DNA of 64,000 nt, from the NCBI RefSeq assembly GCF_002843305.1, contig NZ_PGSG01000089.1:46826-110825 (forward strand), written 5' to 3'. The translations under genes and the position numbers were made by a program. Each line of letters starts with the position of its first letter. The first letter of the stretch is position 1. This document shows, piece after piece, positions 1 to 7,595 of the stretch. Under the pieces are notes generated by a model that saw nothing but the letters and a program-made list of their open reading frames with translations, did not search any database and had not been told where the DNA came from. Source of the DNA: Streptomyces barkulensis. GTDB taxonomy: Bacteria; Actinomycetota; Actinomycetes; Streptomycetales; Streptomycetaceae.

Positions 1-684
1 CATGCCGAGGCCGACCGGGTAGATGTCCATGCCTTTTATGGCGGGTATCCCCCGCTCCTCGACCAGGGAGTCGATGGTCTCCTCCCGCTGCCGGGCGGTT
101 GAGAGGTCCGCCCGCGAGATCCGGAAGTCCGGGTCGGTCTGGGCGAAGTCGCTCACCACCAGCAGCTTGGCCGCGGGACCCTTCGGGGGCATCTCCTCGC
201 CGATGCGGTCCAGAGCTCCCCACACATCGGACCCGCCCTGCGTACGCGCGCACTCGAGCTCTTCGAGGGCACGGCCCGCCGCCGTGGTGCGTGCGCGGGC
301 GCGCAGGCTCTTCTGGTCGGTGGTCTCCTTGTGCGGAGGGTCGAGATCGACGCGCTCCACCCGGCAGGACGAGCTCTGTGACGATCGTGTGATGGGGGCG
401 AACTCGACGGTGCCGCAACCCTGTTCCTCGAGGAAGGGCAGAAGGGTGCTCTTCAGCTTGGCCTCCGCGTCGAACCCCTTCTCGTTCGAGGCGCCCGACC
501 CCGACCCGTCGACCACCACTCCGCACGGGGTGGTGAGGGGATCGGGCTGGGAGGTGCAGGAGACCAGGGCGGTGAGCAGCCCCAGCGCGGGAGCCAGGGC
601 GGCCGTGCGGCGGGCGCGGTGCCTGCGCCGGCCGGCGTGGACTGAGCGGTGCACGGTGACCTCACTGTTCGGCGGGGCCGTCAT
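1..684 (-). CDS. vWA-like lipoprotein with MIDAS motif (partial, runs off left edge)
   Basis: Reading the minus strand from ATG at 684 gives 228 residues with no stop before the edge, so the C-terminus is missing. An Arg-rich N-terminus is followed by a hydrophobic stretch ending in LVSC, which fits a lipoprotein signal with lipidated Cys. Shortly after comes VVVDGSGSG, whose DxSxS pattern is the metal-ion-dependent adhesion site of von Willebrand A domains; LLVVSDF further on resembles the later acidic strand of the fold. I infer a surface-anchored, metal-binding protein-interaction module. Its ATG overlaps the stop of the upstream gene (ATGA), so the two are probably translationally coupled. 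It sits beside kinase, AAA+, FHA and macro genes, and vWA proteins often pair with AAA+ ATPases. The fold call is moderately sure; the partner is unknown. Confidence 0.7.
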   Translation of the reverse strand, partial: MTAPPNSEVTVHRSVHAGRRRHRARRTAALAPALGLLTALVSCTSQPDPLTTPCGVVVDGSGSGASNEKGFDAEAKLKSTLLPFLEEQGCGTVEFAPITRSSQSSSCRVERVDLDPPHKETTDQKSLRARARTTAAGRALEELECARTQGGSDVWGALDRIGEEMPPKGPAAKLLVVSDFAQTDPDFRISRADLSTARQREETIDSLVEERGIPAIKGMDIYPVGLGM

Positions 685-1385
685 CCCCGGCTGCCTTGAT
701 GCGTGCTGGTGCGGGCGGTGCCGGCCGTTTGGCCGTCGAGGATGGCCAGCGCCTGCCGGAGGGCCGACCGCTGTGCGGCCGGGGCGCTTCCCGGCTGCCG
801 GTACCAGCGGTCGGTGTCCAGCCAGTCGTCGACCCGGTACCAGGTGGGATCCAGACGGATCCGGCCGGGAAGCCACCGGGTGGGGCGGCGCTCCGCCGGA
901 TCGGCCGGCACGCCCTCCTCCGCCTGTCTGCGGGCCCGCTGCCAGGCGGAGTCCCAGTAACAGGCGAGCAGCCAGTTGGCCCGGTCGACGAGTTCCTGCG
1001 CCATGGTGCGGTGGACGGCCGCCGTACTGCGCCAGCGGGCGACCATCTCGCCGTACCGCGCCAGTGCGGCGGGGGCCGGCCGGCCGCGTTCGGCGTACTG
1101 GATGACGATGCGCACCGATTCGGCCTGTATACGTGCGCTCAGGCCGCGGTTGGCGGCCAGCATGCGCGCCCGCAGCCGTGAGTTGCCTCGGTCGGCCCGG
1201 GACCGGAGGCCCAGTACGTACGGAGGCAGGGGCGGGTCCGGCGGAGCTTCTCCTGCCCGGGCCTCGGCCAGGACGGTCTCCAGGTCCGCGGCGTCCCGTC
1301 TGCCGTGGTGGCGGGCGAGAGGCGCGGAGAGGAATCCGGTTCCCGTTCCGCGGACGCGGCCCGCTGTCCGGCCGGAGTCGTTCAT
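681..1385 (-). CDS. Helical protein of unknown function, coupled to the vWA lipoprotein
   Basis: A 234-residue protein I do not recognise. The ATG at 1385 is preceded by GGGAGG at good spacing, and longer in-frame starts have no comparable site. There is no signal peptide or membrane segment. The middle is rich in Ala, Arg and Glu and looks alpha-helical. The C-terminal third carries many Trp and Tyr residues (LLACYWDSAWQ, PTWYRVDDWLDTDRWY), an uncommon composition for this region. Its stop overlaps the start of the vWA lipoprotein, so the pair should be co-expressed. It is divergent from the radical-SAM gene and I infer it belongs to the same system, but no catalytic motif is visible. Confidence 0.7.
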   Translation of the reverse strand: MNDSGRTAGRVRGTGTGFLSAPLARHHGRRDAADLETVLAEARAGEAPPDPPLPPYVLGLRSRADRGNSRLRARMLAANRGLSARIQAESVRIVIQYAERGRPAPAALARYGEMVARWRSTAAVHRTMAQELVDRANWLLACYWDSAWQRARRQAEEGVPADPAERRPTRWLPGRIRLDPTWYRVDDWLDTDRWYRQPGSAPAAQRSALRQALAILDGQTAGTARTSTHQGSRG

Positions 1386-1624
1386 GAGAGAAACCTCCCT
1401 TCCATGCGGGGGAGTTCGGATGAGATCCGTGGTGATGGGGGAGAGAGTAGCCCAGGGAAGGCGGGGTTCGAGGGGAAAAGAAGGGCGGAACAGATCGTTC
1501 CAGGGGGTGTTCCCGGAAAACGCCCTGACTTCGCCCGGGCGGCGCCCGGTTAACGGCATTACCGCGATTGCGGCAGGACGGCCGCGCCGTCGATACTCCT
1601 TTCCGAAGTGAGTGAGGAGATGTG
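1386..1624. promoter_or_regulatory. Divergent intergenic region between the unknown/vWA pair and the radical-SAM gene
   Basis: About 240 bases separate two divergently transcribed genes, so promoters for both must lie here. A GAGGAGA ribosome-binding site is visible just before the radical-SAM start. No clear -35/-10 pair or strong operator could be assigned by eye. Confidence 0.4.
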
Positions 1625-2305
1625 ATGGAGGCCAGGATCAGCGCGACGCATTTCCCTCTGGAGACCCTCGGCCCCGGACGGCGACTCGGTATTTGGTTCC
1701 AGGGGTGTTCGCTGGCTTGCGCGGGGTGCATGTCGCGGCACACCTGGGACGCGGGCGGGGGGAGGCCGAAGGGGATCTCCGACCTGCTGGAACTGTGGGA
1801 GGCGGCGCTCCGCGAAGGGGCCCAGGGGCTCACCGTCAGCGGGGGCGAGCCCCTGGAGCAGGCCGGCGCGCTGGCCGAACTGCTGGCCGGCGCCTCCCGC
1901 CTGCGGGGACCGGCCCGCCGGGACAGGGGCGGATCCGGGGACATGCCGGACCTGCTCGTCTACACCGGCTACGAGCCCGCGGAACTGACACCCGTACGCC
2001 GGCGCGCGCTGCGCCATGCCGACGCGCTGATCACCGGGCGGTACCGGGCCGGGCAGCCGACCCGGCTGGTCTGGCGGGGCTCGGCCAACCAGCGGCTGAG
2101 GCCGCTGACGCCGCTGGGGGAGGCGCGCTACGCGCCCCACCTGGCCAGGGAGAGCACCGGAGGAGGGCTCCAGGCGGTGGTGGACACCCGGGACGGCCCC
2201 GGCGTGCGGATCTACGGGGTGCCGCTGAGAGGGGAGCTGCGAAGGGTGGAGCGCGGTCTGAAGGAGGCCGGAGTGGTTCTCAGGAGGCCGAGTTGGCGGC
2301 CGTGA
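1625..2305 (+). CDS. Single-cluster radical-SAM (NrdG/activase-like) protein
   Basis: A 226-residue protein with an N-terminal CX3CX2C motif (GCSLACAGC, residues about 28-36), the [4Fe-4S] ligand set that binds S-adenosylmethionine. SGGEPLEQ (about residues 75-82) is the SAM-amino-group motif of this superfamily. The length and the FPLETLGPGRR opening fit the short activase-type proteins related to NrdG and pyruvate-formate-lyase activase, not larger radical-SAM enzymes. GTG at 1622 is an alternative start, but ATG at 1625 has better spacing to GAGGAGA. No glycyl-radical enzyme partner is nearby, so the substrate is unknown. The gene runs tail-to-tail into the macro-domain gene with 26 bases of overlap. 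I infer a modifying or radical-generating component of the surrounding system. Confidence 0.8.
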   Translation: MEARISATHFPLETLGPGRRLGIWFQGCSLACAGCMSRHTWDAGGGRPKGISDLLELWEAALREGAQGLTVSGGEPLEQAGALAELLAGASRLRGPARRDRGGSGDMPDLLVYTGYEPAELTPVRRRALRHADALITGRYRAGQPTRLVWRGSANQRLRPLTPLGEARYAPHLARESTGGGLQAVVDTRDGPGVRIYGVPLRGELRRVERGLKEAGVVLRRPSWRP

Positions 2306-3446
2306 GCAGCCTGGCGTGCTCGGGCCGCGGGGCTGCCAGGCACACCGACCAGTCCGGGTCGCGCCGCAACTCCTCCCGCACCGCCCAGAGCAGCCAGCGT
2401 GCGGCGGTGCCGGCGGGCAGCCCGCCGCGCCCGGAGCCCAGCAGGGGGAAGCAGATACTGGACAGGGGCAGGCCCAGGGTCCGGCGCTCCTGCCTGGCCA
2501 GCGCGAACGAGGCCCGGACCGCCTCCGCGACCGTGGCGGGGGCGACATGGTAGTGATCGCTGCCCTCGACGGGCGTTGCCACGGCCGCGTGGTGGACGCG
2601 GCGTATCCCGCGCCGGGCGAGCGCGCCCGCCGAGGTGCCCACCACCGTGCCCGGCCGCACGGGCAGCCCGGTCCGGCCGTGTATCCGCAGCCATACGGCC
2701 AGTTCCCGGGTGAGGACGTCGTCCACGATCTCCCCGGAGGAGTCCCGGATCGCGGCGGCCCTGCGGAGCGCTCCGGACACCGTGGGCCGGAAGGTCTTCG
2801 ACATCTCCAGGTACACGTTCTCCGAGGAGACGAGGATGTCGATGTCGCCGACCAGTTCGATCGGGCTCGCCAGGACCGTGATCCGCTCCTTCGTGCCGCG
2901 CGGGAGACTGCGGGATGGCGGTGGCTCGGGCGGTGGCTCGGGCGGCTGCGCACCGCCGGCCCCCGCCGCCGGTGCGGAGTCCGCCGCGGTGCCGGGCTCC
3001 GCGGGCCGGCCGGCTTCGCGGGCCAGGGCGAGCAGCGCCGACGCGATCCCCTCCACCACCTCACGCTCCTGGCTCTTGCGGAAGCGCTCGGTGCTCACGC
3101 CGTAGACGGCCGCCGCGGCCTTCCTCCGGTCGGCCGCGGCCACCCCCCGGCGTTCGGCGAACAGACCGAAGGAGTGCGCGGCGGCACGGGCCAGCGGGTC
3201 GCATCCGGCGGTGTCGTGCAGCGGGCCTCCGCCCGCCAGTCGTCGAACGGCAGCGCCCAGCAGCCTTTCGACGCCCTCGAGTTCGTCGTCCGCCCCGGTG
3301 CAGAAGCCGGCCGCGACCGCGATTTGGCCCAGGGCCTGCCGGGGGCAGTGGCGGAGCCGGGGCAGACCGCGCTGCCTGAGGTGCCTCAGTTCGTCGACCA
3401 GGTCCCGGTGCGGCGGCAGGGCGGACGTGGGATGCATGGGGTGCAT
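2280..3446 (-). CDS. Macro-domain (ADP-ribose-binding-like) protein with helical N-terminus
   Basis: A 388-residue protein. The first 150 or so residues are helical and Arg/Leu rich with no named domain. A Pro-rich linker (PPEPPPEPPPSR) follows. From about residue 187 the sequence resembles a macro domain: hydrophobic strands around VGDIDILVSSENVYLEMSKT, the Gly-rich stretch VGTSAGAL, and a late strand-loop PLLGSGRGGLPAGTAA typical of the phosphate-gripping loop. Macro domains bind or hydrolyse ADP-ribose and related nucleotides. I chose ATG at 3446; ATG at 3437 is nine bases downstream and neither has a strong ribosome-binding site, so the message may be leaderless. It is divergent from the kinase operon. 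Function within the system is inferred only. Confidence 0.75.
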   Translation of the reverse strand: MHPMHPTSALPPHRDLVDELRHLRQRGLPRLRHCPRQALGQIAVAAGFCTGADDELEGVERLLGAAVRRLAGGGPLHDTAGCDPLARAAAHSFGLFAERRGVAAADRRKAAAAVYGVSTERFRKSQEREVVEGIASALLALAREAGRPAEPGTAADSAPAAGAGGAQPPEPPPEPPPSRSLPRGTKERITVLASPIELVGDIDILVSSENVYLEMSKTFRPTVSGALRRAAAIRDSSGEIVDDVLTRELAVWLRIHGRTGLPVRPGTVVGTSAGALARRGIRRVHHAAVATPVEGSDHYHVAPATVAEAVRASFALARQERRTLGLPLSSICFPLLGSGRGGLPAGTAARWLLWAVREELRRDPDWSVCLAAPRPEHARLLTAANSAS

Positions 3447-3621
3447 GGTAATCCGGTCACGGAAACGAGGGGAGGGTGGATTCGAAAACATCTTCCCTCC
3501 ACTTCCTTGATTCGCACGCAATTCGAAAAAGAGTGCAGAGATCCGGGCCCCCCGGATACGCTCTGGCCTCCCGCGTCGGTCGGCGACCGCTGGGCGGACG
3601 CAATTCCCGGAGGGGCGGACG
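3447..3621. promoter_or_regulatory. Divergent promoter region with repeated ATTCGAAAA elements
   Basis: Between the macro and kinase starts the 9-mer ATTCGAAAA occurs at 3480-3488 and 3521-3529, 41 bases apart, with a related GATTCG at 3509. These A-rich patches contrast with the GC-rich flanks. The repeats could be binding sites of a shared regulator of both arms of the system; no regulator gene is obvious nearby. Confidence 0.4.
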
Positions 3622-5943
3622 GTGTCGACGACTCTTCCCACTGATTTCCTGCCTCCCGAGGACGGCGGTGTCACCGATGCCCGTCTGGTCGAGACCAGGG
3701 AGGTCACCGCTGCCGTTCCACCGGGGCTGGCCCACAGATTCGTTCTGCTGCGGGTTCTCCGGGAGGCGGAGACGGCTTCTCAGGCCGTGGTGCTGCGGGT
3801 GCGGGATCTGGAGAGCGAAACGCCCGATGTGCCGCTGGTGCTCAAGTGGTACCACCGCATGCACGCGCCTGACCGGGAGGTGAGCCGGGTGCTGCGCGAG
3901 GAGGGGGGACCGCACGTCGAAAGGGTTGTGGAGACCGGGAAGAGCGACGGGCACCCGTACCAGCTCTGCCGCTCGCACGGCGAGAGCCACCTCGGCGACC
4001 ACCAGCGGCAGTACCCCGGCGCCACGCCCGCCCGCCGACTGGTGCGGTTCGTGCGCCAGCTGCACGCCGCCGTGTCGTTCCTGCACGAGCACGAGATCGT
4101 GCACCGGGACATCACTCCGGACAACATCATGGTCGAGGCCCGCACGGACACCGCCGAGATCGTGCTGATCGACTTCGGGGCGGCCGTACACCGGCCCGAC
4201 GACGAGGTACGGCGGTTCGACTGGCGGGGCAAGCCGCTCTACCTCGCCCCGGAGGCCGGGTCGCGGCTCCAGAGCGTCTCGGAGGCCATGGACTGGTGGT
4301 CGGTGGGCATGGTCACCACGCAACTCGCACTGGGCCGGCACCCGATGGACGAACGCGAGGACGAGGCGGTACTCAACGCGCTCGCCACCCGCGACCCCGA
4401 CCTGAGCCGAATCGGCGACCGGCGCGTCCGCATGCTCTGCGAAGGGCTGCTGACCCGTGATCCGGAACACCGCTGGGGAGCCGTGGAGGTCGCGGACTGG
4501 CTGGCCGGCGGATCACCGGCGACCGCGCCACGCGGCTTCGGCGAGCCGTCCGCACCCCGGCCCGAGCCCGCGATCCGCCCCTTCGCCTTCGCCGGTGAGG
4601 AGTTCACCCGGAGAGAGGACCTGGCCCGGGCACTCGACCACTACCACGAGGCCGCCCGCCGGATGCTGGCCGAACCGGAGAGCCGCGCGGCACTGGCGCG
4701 GTGGCTGGGGCAGTTCGAGACCACCCGCGCGCACGACTCCGGACGGAGCGCCCTCGCGGCGCTGCGGGAGGAACTGGCCGCCGGCCCGCCCGCACCCGAA
4801 CTCGTCGTCCGTCTGATCAACTGGCTGGGGCCCCGGCTCGAGGCCACCTGCTGGGGCATGCCGATGACCGCCCGCGGCATACGGGAGCTGAGCGCACTGG
4901 CCCAGCAGGGCGACTCCGGCGCACTGGAACTGGTCGAGCACCTGCGCGATCACCCGGAGATCCTGACCGCTCTGGCCGAACGCCCCTTCGGACAGGGACT
5001 GGACGCGGTCGCCGAACGCTGGCTGGCCCATCGGCGCCGCTGGCCGCACCTGGTCCGGGAAATCCGCCGCAACCAGGACATCGACCGCCTGCGCAGGGTC
5101 CGGCACGTCCTGACGCAGACGGCCGCCCTCGACGCCAGGCTCCTGGAACTCGCCCGCGAGCCCGACCGGACGGCCACCCGGCTGGCCACCGAGACCCTGA
5201 CACTGCGGGACGGCCTCCCGGCGGCCGTGCCCTGGTTCCACTGGCTGCTGACCGTCCCCGACGACCCCCTGCGGCTGCTCGCCGCCGGGCTCCTCGCGCC
5301 GCCTGCCGTCCGGGAGGCGAACGCCCGCCATGCGCGGTTCCTGGAGGAGGAGGCCGAGCGGCTGATGGCGCAGGACCAGGACGGGGTGATCGCCGTCATG
5401 CGGCGCCTGGACCGGCTTCCCACCCTGGGCTGGGCGCTGATGGGAGCGACGGTGCTCACCGCCCCCTGGTGCTTCCTCATCGGACTGGCCGACGTGCTCG
5501 GCAGGGCTCCGCAGGAGGCGGTCGTCATCGGCTGGCTCCTCGCGCTTCCCGGGGCCGCGGCCGTCTTCGCCGCGGAACTGCTCACCGCGACATACATCGG
5601 CCCGCCCGCCTACCACCCCCGCCGGTCCCTGGCCGGCCTGCTCATCCGCACCGCCGAGCGGCCCGCGACCGCCGCCCTCGGCGGATGGCGCGCCCGCCTC
5701 CTGGCCGCCCTGGGCCTGGCCGCACTCTTCCTGCTCGGATTCGAGGCGCTCACCGCCGTGCCGTGGCTCTGGCCGGCGGCGACGGTGGCGGCACTCGCCG
5801 GCTGGAGCCTGTACCGGTGCCACCGGTGGCGCGCGGAGAGACGGGAGCGCCGGGGCCGTGCGGCCCCGGGGCCTCGGACGCGGGGCCGGGGAGGAACGGC
5901 CGGCACGGCACACACGACACGTACGACAGGAGCCGATATATGA
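3622..5943 (+). CDS. Membrane-anchored Hanks-type Ser/Thr protein kinase
   Basis: A 773-residue protein starting at GTG 3622 behind GGAGGGG. The N-terminal kinase domain (about 35-300) keeps the essential residues: Lys75 in LVLKWY, catalytic HRDITPDN near residue 160, magnesium-binding DFG near 184, and an APE-type LAPEA. It should therefore be active. The region after the kinase is Arg/Glu-rich and helical. From about residue 600 several hydrophobic segments follow (ALMGATVLTAPWCF, VIGWLLALPGAAAVF, LLAALGLAALFLLGF, AATVAALAGWSL), suggesting membrane anchoring near the C-terminus. There are no PASTA repeats, unlike PknB. Its stop overlaps the start of the coiled-coil gene. The FHA gene at the end of the operon is the natural reader of its phosphothreonine marks, which is an inference. 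Confidence 0.88.
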   Translation: MSTTLPTDFLPPEDGGVTDARLVETREVTAAVPPGLAHRFVLLRVLREAETASQAVVLRVRDLESETPDVPLVLKWYHRMHAPDREVSRVLREEGGPHVERVVETGKSDGHPYQLCRSHGESHLGDHQRQYPGATPARRLVRFVRQLHAAVSFLHEHEIVHRDITPDNIMVEARTDTAEIVLIDFGAAVHRPDDEVRRFDWRGKPLYLAPEAGSRLQSVSEAMDWWSVGMVTTQLALGRHPMDEREDEAVLNALATRDPDLSRIGDRRVRMLCEGLLTRDPEHRWGAVEVADWLAGGSPATAPRGFGEPSAPRPEPAIRPFAFAGEEFTRREDLARALDHYHEAARRMLAEPESRAALARWLGQFETTRAHDSGRSALAALREELAAGPPAPELVVRLINWLGPRLEATCWGMPMTARGIRELSALAQQGDSGALELVEHLRDHPEILTALAERPFGQGLDAVAERWLAHRRRWPHLVREIRRNQDIDRLRRVRHVLTQTAALDARLLELAREPDRTATRLATETLTLRDGLPAAVPWFHWLLTVPDDPLRLLAAGLLAPPAVREANARHARFLEEEAERLMAQDQDGVIAVMRRLDRLPTLGWALMGATVLTAPWCFLIGLADVLGRAPQEAVVIGWLLALPGAAAVFAAELLTATYIGPPAYHPRRSLAGLLIRTAERPATAALGGWRARLLAALGLAALFLLGFEALTAVPWLWPAATVAALAGWSLYRCHRWRAERRERRGRAAPGPRTRGRGGTAGTAHTTRTTGADI

Positions 5944-7562
5944 GCGCGGGCCTCGCCCTGCCCATGGTGGACCTCGTGGCGCCCGGTGCGGCCTTCGCCC
6001 CGCCACCGCCGGTGGAACCGGGCGCCACCCCCCACACCGGGGCGATCCATCCGAACGACACGGCCGGCGAAACGGCCGCGGACACGGCCGGCGAGGTCTC
6101 CGCGCAGCTGGCGGAAGCGGCCGGGGAGGCCCTGCTGCAGGCGGCCGACGCGGCCCTGACCGTACTCGGCACGCTCAGCGGAGCGCTGCTGGCCGGACGC
6201 GCCGCGCTCGCGACCACCCGGGTGCTGGCCTCCGCCGCGGTACGAGCCGCCGGGGAGCAGCGCTGCCTGGAGCGCCAGGAGGAACTCTCCGCGCTGGCCG
6301 CGCAGCAGTGGCGGGACGCGGCGTTCGCCGCCGCCCGGGCCAACGCCCGCAGGACCGCACTGCTGGCACGTGCCTCACGGGCCGCCCGGACCGCGCCGAG
6401 CGACCCTCCGCCGCGTCCCGGCCTGCCACCGCCGCTGAACCCGGCCGGCTCTGCCCTCGGCGACTTCCGCGGCGAACTGGCCCGGTTCGAGATGGCGCTG
6501 GAGAGCGCCGAGGCGGCGCAGGAGACATGGGAGGCCGAAGCGCTCACGGCCTCGCTGTGCCGTGCGGACGGCGCGGACGACTGGCAGGACGCCATGCGGG
6601 CCCGCCGGGACGCCATGCTGCGGGAGCACCGCGAACGTGCCGCTGCGGCCGGCCGGCGGGACTCGCCGCTCCCGGTGCCCGTGTCCGCCCCGCCCGGTGA
6701 CGGGGCGGACACGGCGGCCTTCCGGGAGCGGGGCGCCGACATCCTGGCCGCCCTGGACCCGCGGGCCGATCCACGGATCGCCGAACTGGTCGCGGAGGCG
6801 GTGGGGAACGCCACCCGCCACGCCGCCGCCCACCCGCGCCGCGCCCGCCTCCATCTCAAGGAGGCCCGCAGGTTCGCCGAGCGCGCGAACGGAAAGGCCC
6901 GGCAGCGGCGGCAGGACGAGGAACGCGCGGCCCTGCAGCTCGACTTCCTGACCGCGCCCCTGCCCGAGGACCCGGAACTGCCCGGCCACGACCCGGAAGC
7001 GGAGGACGCCCTGCGAGGCTTCCTGGAGGAGGGCGTCCCGCTCAGTCCCCGGCAACAGGAGACGGTGCGGCAGCGGGTCGAGGAGCGGCACAGCGCCCTC
7101 GAAGCCCTCTACGTACGCGCCCAGTGCGCCGACGTCCTGGCCCGGCTGGCCCGGGACACGGGCGAGGCCGTCCACGTCGACCGCCTGGAGAACGGCGGTA
7201 TGAGGCTGGAGTGGACCCCAGGAGACTGGGACCCGGAGCACTGGCTGAGGGCGACCCTGACGGGAGACGCCTTCCGCGTCGTCACCATGCGCACCGAGAC
7301 GGGCGCGGAACGGCTTCCCGGGGAGAAGGCCCTGGACGACCTCCGGTGCGCCCAGGCCCAGGAGCAGCTGGCCCGGTTCCGGGAACTGGCCCAGGACCTC
7401 GGCCTCACCGTGCGGTTCGAGATGGAGCGCACCCACGGCGCGGTGGCCGGCACCCCGGCGGGGCAGGGCGCCGCGGCCGCCGGCCGCTCCGGCGCGCGCA
7501 CCCGTCCCGATGAGCGCACCCGCCCCGGGCACCGGACGGTCGACGGCGCCGGCCGGCACTGA
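5940..7562 (+). CDS. Long coiled-coil protein of the kinase/AAA+ operon
   Basis: A 540-residue, Ala/Arg/Glu-rich protein. The ATG at 5940 overlaps the kinase stop (ATGA), giving translational coupling. Residues about 45-160 and 185-400 have long heptad-like helices (QLAEAAGEALLQAADAALTV, RRARLHLKEARRFAERANGK) separated by Pro-rich linkers. A hydrophobic stretch near 75-95 might associate with membrane. The C-terminal third includes a compact, Trp-containing piece (MRLEWTPGDWDPEHWLR) that may be a small globular domain. No enzyme motif is seen. By position it is probably a scaffold or substrate joining the kinase to the AAA+ protein. Confidence 0.75.
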   Translation: MSAGLALPMVDLVAPGAAFAPPPPVEPGATPHTGAIHPNDTAGETAADTAGEVSAQLAEAAGEALLQAADAALTVLGTLSGALLAGRAALATTRVLASAAVRAAGEQRCLERQEELSALAAQQWRDAAFAAARANARRTALLARASRAARTAPSDPPPRPGLPPPLNPAGSALGDFRGELARFEMALESAEAAQETWEAEALTASLCRADGADDWQDAMRARRDAMLREHRERAAAAGRRDSPLPVPVSAPPGDGADTAAFRERGADILAALDPRADPRIAELVAEAVGNATRHAAAHPRRARLHLKEARRFAERANGKARQRRQDEERAALQLDFLTAPLPEDPELPGHDPEAEDALRGFLEEGVPLSPRQQETVRQRVEERHSALEALYVRAQCADVLARLARDTGEAVHVDRLENGGMRLEWTPGDWDPEHWLRATLTGDAFRVVTMRTETGAERLPGEKALDDLRCAQAQEQLARFRELAQDLGLTVRFEMERTHGAVAGTPAGQGAAAAGRSGARTRPDERTRPGHRTVDGAGRH

Positions 7563-7595
7563 CCACCTGCGCCCCGACCCCCGGAAGGACTCGCG

